From Actinomycetes bacterium (GTDB lineage: Bacteria > Actinomycetota > Actinomycetes > Actinomycetales > Demequinaceae): DNA of 8,259 nt. Under the pieces are notes generated by a model. That model had not been told where the DNA came from. It ran no database searches and worked only from the letters and a program-made list of their open reading frames with translations. The position numbers and the translations under genes are program-made. This document shows, one piece after another, positions 1-6,914 of this stretch (position 1 is the first letter of the stretch; each line of letters begins with the position of its first letter). Where the stretch lies: NCBI GenBank assembly GCA_023428185.1, contig JAEYYZ010000037.1, positions 1-8,259 of the forward strand. Direction: 5' to 3'.

Positions 1-1099
1 ATTCCAACGCGCCGCTCACCCGCGAGCGATACCGCGACGCCAGCAGGCCAATGGGGAGTGCTAGAGCGAGGGCCACCGCGGCCCCGGCCGCGCCTAGACC
101 CAAAGTGGCGACGGCGTCGGCCAGAACTTCCGGTGCCGACGCCGTGGTCCCTTGGCTAGAACGCACAGTGAGATACCGCAACAGAGCAGCGATGGGCAGT
201 CCCACGGAAGCGGCCGCGATGAGGCCGAGCGTCCCGTGCGCCAACCAGCCCCAGCGCCCAAGCACCACCGGCACTTTGGGGGCCCGTGCCGCCACGGTGG
301 AGCCGGTTCGGGCGCGCGCACCGCGCAACCGTCGCTCGGCAACCACCAAGGCAATGCCCATGAGCGCCAGCACCACGGACAGTGCGGCCGCGAGGGACCT
401 ATCAAATTGGCTGGTGAAAGCAGAGTGGATGGCCCAGGTGAACGCTTCAAAGCGCATGATTGCCACAGCGCCAAAGTCGCTGAGCACGTAGAGCGCCACC
501 AGCAAGGAGCCAGCGAGCGCGGCGGGCCTGATTTGCGGCCACGTCGCATGGAAGAACGCGCGCGGCCGCGATCTCCCGAGTGTGCGCGCCACGTCTTCGA
601 GTGAGGCATTGGACAGTCGCAGGGCCGCCAATGTGGGCAGCGTCACCAGCGGCACGTTGCATAACGTGAGCACCAAGAACGCGCCCCAGAAGCCGCGCAC
701 AGGCGTGAGCGCCACCCAGCCGAATGCCGCGACGTAGGAGGGGATGGCAAGGGGGACCGTGGCGGCCACGATCCACACTTTGCGTCCAGGCAAATCTGTG
801 GCTCCGAGCAACCACGCGGTAGCCACGCCCAACACCAGGCTGGCGACGGCCACAGCCACCACTAGACCCACAGTGTTGCCGGCGAGTTCCGCAGTGCGCC
901 ACCGGAACAGGGACTCGGCCACCACGGCACGGTCGGCGCCCAACACGCGTACCAGCAAGTACATCAGCGGGATCGCGGCCAAACCAGCGGCAATGGCCGC
1001 CGAGGCAGTGAGCACCCACCGCGCTACGGGTGCAGAACGACGGGGGCTGAGAGCATCACTCTCAGCCCCCGTCGCTACCGCTGTGGGAACAGCTGTCAC
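1..1099 (-). CDS. Iron(III)-type ABC transporter permease, FbpB-like (partial, 3' end beyond window)
   Basis: The reverse strand reads open from GTG at 1099 to the left edge, giving 366 residues with no stop. This is an integral membrane permease of the two-domain FbpB/ThiP type that moves substrate delivered by the lipoprotein encoded just upstream. A short charged N-terminus is followed by hydrophobic segments near residues 29-51, 73-99, 108-130, 138-160, 195-215 and 236-254. An EAA-type loop for docking the ATPase lies at about 168-190 (LEDVARTLG, then WPQIRPA). The stretch SDFGAVAIMRFEAFTWAI (208-225) is typical of iron permeases. A second membrane domain begins near 288 and is cut by the window edge. 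The GTG start follows an AGGAG that overlaps the fbpA-like stop codon, with about 10 nt spacing and a 13-nt intergenic gap, so translation is probably coupled. A downstream GTG at codon 29 is a less likely start. An ATPase gene is expected further left but is not visible. Family is confident; the metal is inferred. Confidence 0.9.
   Translation of the reverse strand, partial: MTAVPTAVATGAESDALSPRRSAPVARWVLTASAAIAAGLAAIPLMYLLVRVLGADRAVVAESLFRWRTAELAGNTVGLVVAVAVASLVLGVATAWLLGATDLPGRKVWIVAATVPLAIPSYVAAFGWVALTPVRGFWGAFLVLTLCNVPLVTLPTLAALRLSNASLEDVARTLGRSRPRAFFHATWPQIRPAALAGSLLVALYVLSDFGAVAIMRFEAFTWAIHSAFTSQFDRSLAAALSVVLALMGIALVVAERRLRGARARTGSTVAARAPKVPVVLGRWGWLAHGTLGLIAAASVGLPIAALLRYLTVRSSQGTTASAPEVLADAVATLGLGAAGAAVALALALPIGLLASRYRSRVSGALE
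1038..1074. promoter_or_regulatory. Perfect 16-bp hairpin between/inside fbpA-fbpB
   Basis: The arms 1038-1053 (CGACGGGGGCTGAGAG) and 1059-1074 are exact reverse complements around a 5-nt loop. There is no T-run on either side, so it is not a textbook intrinsic terminator. It lies 39 nt past the lipoprotein stop and within codons 9-21 of the permease frame. A likely role, by analogy with other binding-protein operons, is partial attenuation or 3'-end protection of the lipoprotein message, so that the binding protein is made in excess of the permease. Confidence 0.75.
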
Positions 1100-1112
1100 A
1101 CGCGTTGTGCTC

Positions 1113-2177
1113 CTAGAGGAGTCCCACCTCGGCCAAGAGGGCCGTGGTCTCGCTCAACGTATCGAGGTCAGAGAGGTCCAAGTCCGGGTTGGTCAAGGAG
1201 GACAGTTCCGGCAAGCCCGCAGGTGCGGCCACGCCAGGGTTGAGTGGGTATTCGAAGGTCTTGTCCACAAAGTACTGTTGCCCGGCTTGCGAGACAAGGT
1301 ACTCGAGGAAGGCCACGGCATCGGCGTCGGTGGCGGCACTTCCAAGCAAGCCTGCACCGGTGACGTTGACTATGGAACCTGAGTCCCCCGCTTCAGCGAA
1401 CGCCAATTGTGCGTTCATGGAATCTGCACCCAGCTCGTTGGCTGCCACAAACCAGTAGTAGTGGTTGATGAGGCCCAACTGGACTTCGCCGGATTGCACG
1501 GCTTCAAGGATTGCCGTGTTCTTGGCGTAGAGCTTGGGCTCGTTTGCCATGAGGCCCTCGAGCCACTCACGTGTGGCGTCTTCTCCCTCAAGCACGCGCA
1601 TGGCGGTGACAAAGGACTGGAACGAGGCGTTGGTGGGAGCGATGCCGATCTTGCCCTTCCACTGCGGGTCGGTAAGGTCCAGCACGGATACTGGGACGTC
1701 CTCCGCGCTTAGTGCCGAGCTGTCATACGCGATCACGCGGGCGCGCCCCGTGATACCTACCCATGAACCGTCGGTGGAGCTGAAGGCGGGGAGCACCGCG
1801 TCGGTGATGCCTGCGGGGAGCGTAGCGAAGAGGCCTTGCTTGGACACGGCACCCAATGCGCCTGCGTCTTGAGACAAGAACACGTCAGCGGGTGAGGCCG
1901 AACCTTCCTCCTGAAGCAGTGCAGCGAGTTCTGTGGTGCCTGCGTAGCGCACCTCTACTGCAACGCCGGTCTCAGCCGTGAAGGCATCGATCAGCGGCTG
2001 GATGAGGCCTTCTTCGCGTCCGCTGTAGAGAACGAACGTGCCGTCGGATTCAAGGGCGGGTGCGGCCGATGCCGAGCCTGACGGGGCGGGGGAAGGAGAG
2101 TCTGCGGGGGTGGAGCAACCGGCGAGTGCCAATCCGGCAACGACTGCGACGGCACTGAGAGCACGTAAACGAGGCAC
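1113..2177 (-). CDS. Iron(III)-type ABC transporter substrate-binding lipoprotein, FbpA-like
   Basis: The 354-residue product is an extracytoplasmic solute-binding lipoprotein that captures the substrate for the permease downstream. Residues 1-20 form a signal peptide with a basic start (PRLR), a hydrophobic core and the lipobox LALAGC, so Cys21 is the lipidation site. A Ser/Pro/Ala linker follows to about residue 43. The mature fold opens with FVLYSGREEGLIQPLIDAF (48-66). The motif NHYYWF carries the adjacent tyrosines Y240-Y241, which in FbpA proteins coordinate ferric iron. The frame is open up to a TTG at 2237, but GTG at 2177 is chosen because it gives a normal signal peptide, has an AGAAAG upstream, and because a good promoter (TTGACC-N18-TAGTAT) lies over the longer N-terminus. 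Ferric iron is the likely ligand. A related anion-binding or 2-aminoethylphosphonate-type binding protein is less likely. Confidence 0.92.
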   Translation of the reverse strand: MPRLRALSAVAVVAGLALAGCSTPADSPSPAPSGSASAAPALESDGTFVLYSGREEGLIQPLIDAFTAETGVAVEVRYAGTTELAALLQEEGSASPADVFLSQDAGALGAVSKQGLFATLPAGITDAVLPAFSSTDGSWVGITGRARVIAYDSSALSAEDVPVSVLDLTDPQWKGKIGIAPTNASFQSFVTAMRVLEGEDATREWLEGLMANEPKLYAKNTAILEAVQSGEVQLGLINHYYWFVAANELGADSMNAQLAFAEAGDSGSIVNVTGAGLLGSAATDADAVAFLEYLVSQAGQQYFVDKTFEYPLNPGVAAPAGLPELSSLTNPDLDLSDLDTLSETTALLAEVGLL

Positions 2178-2215
2178 GAGGAATCTTTCTGAGGGCTGAG
2201 AACGAGTACGTCGGG

Positions 2216-2245
2216 ATACTAGTAGCGATTTACGCAACAGGTCAA
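2216..2245 (-). promoter_or_regulatory. Promoter of the iron-transport genes
   Basis: On the minus strand, TTGACC (2245-2240) and TAGTAT (2221-2216) are separated by 18 nt, close to the vegetative consensus. Transcription would start near 2209, leaving a leader of about 32 nt before the GTG at 2177. The -35 hexamer lies in the spacer of the inverted repeat at 2230-2253. Confidence 0.6.
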
Positions 2246-2253
2246 TTGCGTAA
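2230..2253. promoter_or_regulatory. Candidate operator: TTACGCAA-N8-TTGCGTAA
   Basis: The 8-bp arms at 2230-2237 and 2246-2253 are exact reverse complements around an 8-nt spacer, a size that suits a dimeric repressor. The spacer holds the -35 of the transporter promoter, and the right arm abuts the proposed -35 of the divergent phosphotransferase gene. It does not resemble the DtxR/IdeR box (TTAGGTTAGGCTAACCTAA type) or the Fur box, so the regulator is unknown. Confidence 0.55.
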
Positions 2254-2281
2254 TTGGTCGGCGCGTGCCACGCGCTACCGT
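2254..2281 (+). promoter_or_regulatory. Probable leaderless promoter of the phosphotransferase gene
   Basis: TTGGTC (2254-2259) and TACCGT (2276-2281) are 16 nt apart. TACCGT fits the actinobacterial TANNNT pattern and ends 6 nt before the ATG at 2288, so the transcript probably begins at or near the start codon. No Shine-Dalgarno sequence precedes that ATG, which agrees with leaderless translation. Inferred from spacing only. Confidence 0.4.
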
Positions 2282-2287
2282 GGCCCG

Positions 2288-3298
2288 ATGGAACGCGACA
2301 CTTCCGCCCCCATGGACACCGGGCCCGCGGCCTACAACCCGCATCGTTTGCATTGGGAGGATCTCCCGGCGCACATCCACGCGCTCATCGCGGAACGAGC
2401 TGGAGCTCAGGTGGTGGCTGCGTCGAGCGTGACTCAAGGGTTCAGCCCGGGGTTTGCCGGCGTCGTCTCTCTTGCCAACGGCGGCCGCATCTTTGTCAAG
2501 GCCGTAAGTGCGCACCCCAACGCGGAGGCTCGCGAACTCGCTACCGCTGAGGTGAATGCTTGTGCCGCGCTCGGCACCGAAGTGCCAGCACCCGCGCTGC
2601 TGTGGTCCGAGTTGGACGAATGGGCGGTGCTGGCCTTCGAAGTCCTGGACGGCGAGTCACCGTCGCTTCCGTGGACCCCGCCCGCGCTCCAAGCCGCTTT
2701 GGACGCCCTGGAACAACTCGCGCAGTTCAAGCCCGGGCCCGAGTCTGGGTTACAACCGATCGCCACCAAGCACCGGGACTTGTTCACCAATTGGGCTGCT
2801 TACGCGGCGCGCGAGGGGACCCCGCGCGACGAGCGCCTCGCCAAGCTGGACGCCTATGGACCCTGGGTAGAGCGACACCTCCCCTCCCTGGTGGAGTGGG
2901 AAGCCCAAGGCCCGGCAGCCGCGAGCGGGGACAGGCTCGCCCACTGCGACTTGCGGGCCGACAACATGGTGCTCGGCGGGGACAAGGTGTGGATCGTCGA
3001 CTGGCCCCATGCTGCGCTCGCCGCACCGTGGTTGGACCTCGTGGGATTGTTGCCCAGCGTCCACATGCAAGGGGGCGGCTCGGCGCATGACCTGTTTGCC
3101 CAGCACCCCTTGAGCCGCGGAGTGGATCGCGACCAATTGCGCGCCACCGTAGCGTCGCTAGCAGGCTTCTTTGTGGTGGGAGCGCTAGAACCACCACCAC
3201 CCAGCATCCCCACACTGCGGGCTTTCCAGTGGGGTCAGGGTGTGGCCGCACTGGACTGGCTCGCTGCACTCGACCCCACCCTCGCCGACCTCCCATAG
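2288..3298 (+). CDS. APH/choline-kinase-fold phosphotransferase, substrate unknown
   Basis: The 336-residue cytoplasmic protein belongs to the phosphotransferase enzyme family (APH superfamily), which moves a phosphate from ATP or GTP to a small-molecule hydroxyl. A loop at 49-56 (TQGFSPGF) precedes the nucleotide-binding lysine K71 in RIFVKAV. A glutamate-rich helix at 79-94 should supply its partner acid. The catalytic loop is HCDLRADN (219-226), giving D221 as the base and N226 as a metal ligand, and IVDW (236-239) supplies the second metal-binding aspartate D238. All key residues are present, so the enzyme should be active. ATG at 2288 is preferred over the upstream in-frame TTG at 2246, which lies in the promoter region; ATG at 2312 is a weaker alternative. 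Being family-typical does not make it a resistance enzyme: many actinobacteria carry such chromosomal homologues of unknown substrate. It is divergent from the iron transporter and shares a possible operator with it. Confidence 0.85.
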   Translation: MERDTSAPMDTGPAAYNPHRLHWEDLPAHIHALIAERAGAQVVAASSVTQGFSPGFAGVVSLANGGRIFVKAVSAHPNAEARELATAEVNACAALGTEVPAPALLWSELDEWAVLAFEVLDGESPSLPWTPPALQAALDALEQLAQFKPGPESGLQPIATKHRDLFTNWAAYAAREGTPRDERLAKLDAYGPWVERHLPSLVEWEAQGPAAASGDRLAHCDLRADNMVLGGDKVWIVDWPHAALAAPWLDLVGLLPSVHMQGGGSAHDLFAQHPLSRGVDRDQLRATVASLAGFFVVGALEPPPPSIPTLRAFQWGQGVAALDWLAALDPTLADLP

Positions 3299-3300
3299 CA

Positions 3301-3322
3301 GGTCATACAAAGTTCACACAGC
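3301..3322 (+). promoter_or_regulatory. Possible PhoP (PHO) box upstream of ppk1
   Basis: Two adjacent 11-nt units, GGTCATACAAA (3301-3311) and GTTCACACAGC (3312-3322), agree at 7 of 11 positions. The second matches the actinobacterial PHO-box unit GTTCACCCGGC at 9 of 11 positions; the first matches at only about 5. Phosphate control of ppk by PhoP is known in Streptomyces. The units lie 41-63 nt before the ppk1 start. A weak -10 (CACGAT, 3352-3357) ends 6 nt before the ATG. Confidence 0.35.
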
Positions 3323-3363
3323 GCGAGGTCGCCACACGCGCTCAGGCATGCCACGATGTGCCT

Positions 3364-5688
3364 ATGACCGACAGCGCTGAACCCACCCTGCCGGTTTCTG
3401 AAGCCAGCGCGCCCGAACCCCCTAGCGACGGCATCCCTACGCCCATCCCCGCCCTGGCATCGGCGTTGAAAGAAGCCGCCTTGGCGGCCGAGCAAGCTTC
3501 AGACGAGACATTCAACGTGCCACAGGTAGAGGCGGAGCCTCGCCCGCAGACCGAGCCACTCGCGGAGAACCGCTACCTCGACAGGGAACTCTCATGGCTG
3601 GCATTCAACGAGCGCGTGCTTGAACTCGCGGAGGACCCCTCAACACCGCTCCTGGAGCGTGCCCGGTTCCTTGCGATCTTCGCGTCCAACCTGGACGAAT
3701 TCTTCATGGTGCGTGTGGCCGGTCTCAAGCGACGCATCGCGGCCGGGTTCGCCGTGCCCAGCGCTACAGGCATGAGCCCCACTCGCCTGGTGGAAGCCCT
3801 CACCGAGCGCGCTCACGTGCTCATGGACCGCCACGCTGACGTGTTTGAGGAGGTGGTGCGGCCTGCGTTGGCCGACGAAGGCATCCACATAGTGCGCTAC
3901 GAGGAGCTAGGCGACAGCGAGCAAGAACGGCTGCGCAAGCTTTTCCGCTCCGACATCTTCCCGGTACTCACACCGCTCGCCGTGGACCCCGCACACCCGT
4001 TCCCCTACATCTCTGGGCTGTCGCTCAACCTCGCCGTGGAGATTCGAGACCCGGACACCAGCAAGGACTACTTTGCCCGCGTCAAGGTCCCAGAGACCCT
4101 GCCCCGGTTCCTATCCGTTGACGTGGAAGGCCGCGCGTCGCAAGTGACGGACGCGAGTTCGCTCTCCGACGAGCCGCGCAGCTTTGTGCCCATCGAGGCG
4201 GTCATTGGTGCTCACCTCGACTACCTCTTCCCCGGCATGGACGTCACCAACCACTTCACGTTCCGCGTCACGCGCAACGAAGACGTTGAGGTGGAGGAGG
4301 ACGACGCTGAGAACCTCCTCAAGGCCATGGAGAAGGAGCTTTTGCGCCGACGCTTTGGCCCCGCCGTGCGTTTGGAAGTGGCTGAGGACTTGTCACCCAC
4401 CATTCGTGAACTCCTCGTGCGCGAACTGGGCATCACGGAAAGTGACGTCTTCCACTTGCCCGCGCCCCTCGACTTGCGCGGACTCGACGTGATCGCTGAC
4501 CTTGACCGGCCGCGCTTGCAGTTCCCCGCGTTCCGCCCCACGACGCATCACCAGTTGGCACCCGTGGAGACCGCCGATCAGGCCAACATCTTTGAAGCGA
4601 TCACGCGCGGTGACGTGCTGTTGCACCACCCCTACGACAGCTTCTCCACGTCCGTCCAGGCCTTCCTCGCCCAAGCCGCCACGGACCCCCGCGTGCTGGC
4701 CATCAAGCAAACCCTGTACCGAACATCGGGCGACTCCCCCATTGTTGATGCGCTCATTGAGGCTGCCCGCAACGGCAAGCAAGTGCTCGCCCTTGTGGAA
4801 ATCAAGGCCCGCTTTGACGAGCAGCGCAACATCTCCTGGGCCCGCAAGCTTGAGGAAGCCGGCGTGCATGTGGTGTACGGGCTGGTTGGCCTCAAGACTC
4901 ACTGCAAACTCTCACTCATCGTGCGTCAAGAAGAAGACGGCCTGCACCGCTACTGCCACATCGGCACCGGCAACTACCACCCCCGCACCGCCCGCACCTA
5001 CGAGGATTACGGCCTGCTCACCAAAGACCCCGACGTAGGCTCCGACCTCACCAAGTTGTTCAACCAACTCTCCGGCTACGCACCTAAAGCGAAGTTCCGC
5101 CGCTTGCTGGTGGCTCCTATGTCCGTGCGCTCGGGGCTTATTGAGCACATCGACGCCGAGGCCGCGCGCGCCCGGGCCGGGGAAGAAGCCTGGATCAAGA
5201 TCAAGGTGAACTCCGTAGTGGACGAGCGCACCATTGACGCGCTGTACCGCGCCTCTCAAGCCGGAGTGAAAGTGGACATGGTGGTGCGCGGCATTTGCGC
5301 GCTGCGTCCCGGGGTTCCCGGCCTCTCGGAGAACATTCGCGTGCGGTCCATCTTGGGCCGCTTCCTCGAGCACTCACGCATCTACGCATTCAGCGGCGGC
5401 GGCGAGCCCTTGGTGTACATCGGTTCTGCAGACCTCATGCACCGCAACCTCGACCGCCGCATCGAGGCACTCATCACCATCGCAGAAGAAGACCAACGCG
5501 AAGCGCTCATCGAGAACATCGACTTGGCCATGAGCGAGGACTTCTCCAGTTGGGCGCTGGAGCACGACGGAACATGGACCCGCCGCTGCACTGCTCCCGA
5601 CGGCACCCGACTCACAGACCTCCAGGCCACATACATCTTGCGCCAACCCAAGCGCAGGACCCAGCAAGGCAGGGCTCAAGGCAAGTGA
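3364..5688 (+). CDS. ppk1: Polyphosphate kinase 1 (ATP:polyphosphate phosphotransferase)
   Basis: The 774-residue enzyme reversibly transfers the gamma-phosphate of ATP to inorganic polyphosphate, building the phosphate store. The first 68 residues are a Pro/Ala/Glu-rich, probably disordered extension like those of other actinobacterial PPK1 proteins. The N-terminal domain begins at RYLDRELSWLAFNERVLELA (70-89) and includes NLDEFFMVRVAG. The phosphate-binding head follows, then two phospholipase-D-like C-terminal domains. H513 in LKTHCKL is the expected autophosphorylated histidine, HIGTGNYHP (532-540) is the conserved neighbouring motif, and H670 in LEHSRIY matches the second essential histidine (H592 of the E. 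coli enzyme). The frame is open from GTG 3229, but that extension overlaps the preceding gene and the possible PHO box, so ATG 3364 is used. No Shine-Dalgarno sequence is evident, so translation may be leaderless. The next gene overlaps its stop codon by 4 nt. Confidence 0.97.
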   Translation: MTDSAEPTLPVSEASAPEPPSDGIPTPIPALASALKEAALAAEQASDETFNVPQVEAEPRPQTEPLAENRYLDRELSWLAFNERVLELAEDPSTPLLERARFLAIFASNLDEFFMVRVAGLKRRIAAGFAVPSATGMSPTRLVEALTERAHVLMDRHADVFEEVVRPALADEGIHIVRYEELGDSEQERLRKLFRSDIFPVLTPLAVDPAHPFPYISGLSLNLAVEIRDPDTSKDYFARVKVPETLPRFLSVDVEGRASQVTDASSLSDEPRSFVPIEAVIGAHLDYLFPGMDVTNHFTFRVTRNEDVEVEEDDAENLLKAMEKELLRRRFGPAVRLEVAEDLSPTIRELLVRELGITESDVFHLPAPLDLRGLDVIADLDRPRLQFPAFRPTTHHQLAPVETADQANIFEAITRGDVLLHHPYDSFSTSVQAFLAQAATDPRVLAIKQTLYRTSGDSPIVDALIEAARNGKQVLALVEIKARFDEQRNISWARKLEEAGVHVVYGLVGLKTHCKLSLIVRQEEDGLHRYCHIGTGNYHPRTARTYEDYGLLTKDPDVGSDLTKLFNQLSGYAPKAKFRRLLVAPMSVRSGLIEHIDAEAARARAGEEAWIKIKVNSVVDERTIDALYRASQAGVKVDMVVRGICALRPGVPGLSENIRVRSILGRFLEHSRIYAFSGGGEPLVYIGSADLMHRNLDRRIEALITIAEEDQREALIENIDLAMSEDFSSWALEHDGTWTRRCTAPDGTRLTDLQATYILRQPKRRTQQGRAQGK

Positions 5689-6659
5689 GAAGGCATCCAC
5701 ATGGCACCGTGCTCGCTGCCGGGGCCCTGGTGTGGCGCGAGCGCGACGGTCAACTTCAAGTGTTGGCCGTGCACCGACCCCGCTACGACGATTGGTCCTG
5801 GCCAAAGGGCAAGATCGACAAGGGCGAAACCCTGCCAGGGTGCGCCGTGCGCGAAGTCGCGGAAGAGACAGGCAAAGAGATCATCCTTGGCCAAAAACTT
5901 CCCACATTGCGCTACCCCGTGGGCGGCGGGAAAACCAAAGTGGTGCGTTACTGGGCGGCCACCGTGGCATCGGGCAAGTCCAAGGCAGTCGTAGCGCGGC
6001 CGCGAGTCAAGTCCGCACCCAAACACGAGATCGACACCAAACGCTGGCTCACCGTGGACGAGGCCAGGGAACTCATCACGTTTGCGGACGACCTCAAGCC
6101 CCTTGACCGCCTCGTGGAGTTGTATGAGGAGGGACGGCTGCAGACGGTCGCCGTGATCATTGCAAGGCACGGCCGTGCCAAGCGCCGACGGGCCTGGAAC
6201 GGCGACGACGACGAACGGCCCCTCACCAAGGGTGGCACACAGCGCGCTCGGCAGCTTGTGCCGCTGTTCGCAGCGTTTGGTGCGGCGCGCATCGACTCCT
6301 CCCCCGCCGAACGCTGCGTAGCCACCGTACGCCCGTACGCCAAAGCCGCAGGCCTCAAGGTCAAGACTTCAGACTCCCTCACCGAAGATGCGCACGCCTC
6401 CAACCCATTGGGGACCGCATCGATCATGACATCGCTGCTAGGCAAGCACAAGAGTCGCGTGGTGTGCGTCCACCGACCCACCATGCCCACGGTGGTGGAG
6501 ATGATTCGAGCGGCGACCCGCAAATACACGTTGGGAACCCTGCCCAAGAAGAACCCCTTTTTGCCGGCAGGCGGGGTGCTCGTGGCGCACGTGGTGGACA
6601 CCGAATCTGGGCCGCGGGTGGTAGCGGTAGAGACGCATCTGCTCAAGCCAACGCCGTAA
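5685..6659 (+). CDS. mutT1: MutT1-type Nudix hydrolase fused to a histidine phosphatase domain
   Basis: The 324-residue protein joins two domains. Residues 1-150 are a Nudix hydrolase whose box runs from G42 to K64 (GKIDKGE, then REVAEETG) with the metal-binding glutamates E57, E60 and E61. Residues 155-324 are a histidine phosphatase with the catalytic RHG at 161-163, SSPAER (205-210) and a second histidine, H263, in CVHR. In mycobacterial MutT1 this arrangement hydrolyses 8-oxo-(d)GTP and diadenosine polyphosphates, guarding DNA and RNA from oxidised nucleotides; the same activity is inferred here. Length is close to that of M. tuberculosis MutT1. GTG 5685 overlaps the ppk1 TGA as GTGA, which suggests translational coupling. 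GTG 5709 is possible but would remove only eight residues and has no well-placed ribosome site. Placement directly after ppk1 matches the mycobacterial order. Confidence 0.92.
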   Translation: MRRHPHGTVLAAGALVWRERDGQLQVLAVHRPRYDDWSWPKGKIDKGETLPGCAVREVAEETGKEIILGQKLPTLRYPVGGGKTKVVRYWAATVASGKSKAVVARPRVKSAPKHEIDTKRWLTVDEARELITFADDLKPLDRLVELYEEGRLQTVAVIIARHGRAKRRRAWNGDDDERPLTKGGTQRARQLVPLFAAFGAARIDSSPAERCVATVRPYAKAAGLKVKTSDSLTEDAHASNPLGTASIMTSLLGKHKSRVVCVHRPTMPTVVEMIRAATRKYTLGTLPKKNPFLPAGGVLVAHVVDTESGPRVVAVETHLLKPTP

Positions 6660-6707
6660 CGGCCGGGGAGAGTGCGACGCCGGACCGGGAGCGCCAGTCG
6701 GCGCAAA

Positions 6708-6730
6708 GGCCGCTCGAGGCGGCTGTTGTT
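6708..6730 (+). terminator. Weak terminator after mutT1
   Basis: GCCGC (6709-6713) and GCGGC (6719-6723) pair around the loop TCGAG, with one further G-T pair outside. The stem is followed by TGTTGTTGG, the nearest thing to a T-tract downstream of mutT1. It lies 49 nt past the mutT1 stop. The stem is short, so termination may be partial or backed up by later hairpins. Confidence 0.4.
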
Positions 6731-6761
6731 GGAGCCCGGGGCTACCGCGGCCCGACGTCTG

Positions 6762-6914
6762 TGTCATTTTAGCGCGGACGCGTCTAGTCGCGTCCGCTCC
6801 GGCGGCGCACGGCTCATAGCGGCGGCGAAGCGACCGCTACGGCCTACTGGTTTCTTTCTACCTGCGGCTCACCAGCACTGTCATTTAACGCCACCACCAC
6901 GGCCCACCGGTTTC
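6762..6914 (+). repeat. Two imperfect copies of a TGTCATTT...ACGGCCYACYGGTTTC unit
   Basis: Copy A opens with TGTCATTTTAGCGC (6762-6775) and closes with ACGGCCTACTGGTTTC (6839-6854). Copy B opens with TGTCATTTAACGCC (6879-6892) and closes with ACGGCCCACCGGTTTC (6899-6914). The closing motifs agree at 14 of 16 positions. Copy A is 57 nt longer, the extra length being hairpin-forming sequence (6776-6838). The duplication suggests a repetitive element rather than chance. Confidence 0.5.
6774..6797. repeat. Perfect 9-bp inverted repeat (hairpin)
   Basis: GCGGACGCG (6774-6782) and CGCGTCCGC (6789-6797) are exact reverse complements around the loop TCTAGT. There is no T-run on either side. It sits inside the first, longer copy of the TGTCATTT...GGCCYACYGGTTTC arrangement and is part of the segment missing from the second copy. 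Confidence 0.6.

Noticed and set aside
447..1019. Minus-strand 190-codon frame and the overlapping frame at 94-609
   Set aside because: Both are out-of-frame readings of the permease, whose true frame stays open through the left edge of the window.
2178..2237. Longer lipoprotein starting at TTG 2237
   Set aside because: It would put about 20 polar residues before the signal peptide and start upstream of the predicted transcription start.
2288..3298. Reading the phosphotransferase as an aminoglycoside-resistance gene
   Set aside because: Only the general APH fold and catalytic motifs are visible; no close resemblance to a known resistance enzyme or resistance context can be shown.
3229..3363. 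Longer ppk1 starting at GTG 3229
   Set aside because: It would overlap the end of the phosphotransferase gene and cover the likely promoter region. PPK1 starts with a normal ATG at 3364.
5295..5684. N-terminal extension of the Nudix frame back into ppk1
   Set aside because: The extension is the out-of-frame reading of the PPK1 C-terminus. Nudix homology begins only after the GTG at 5685.
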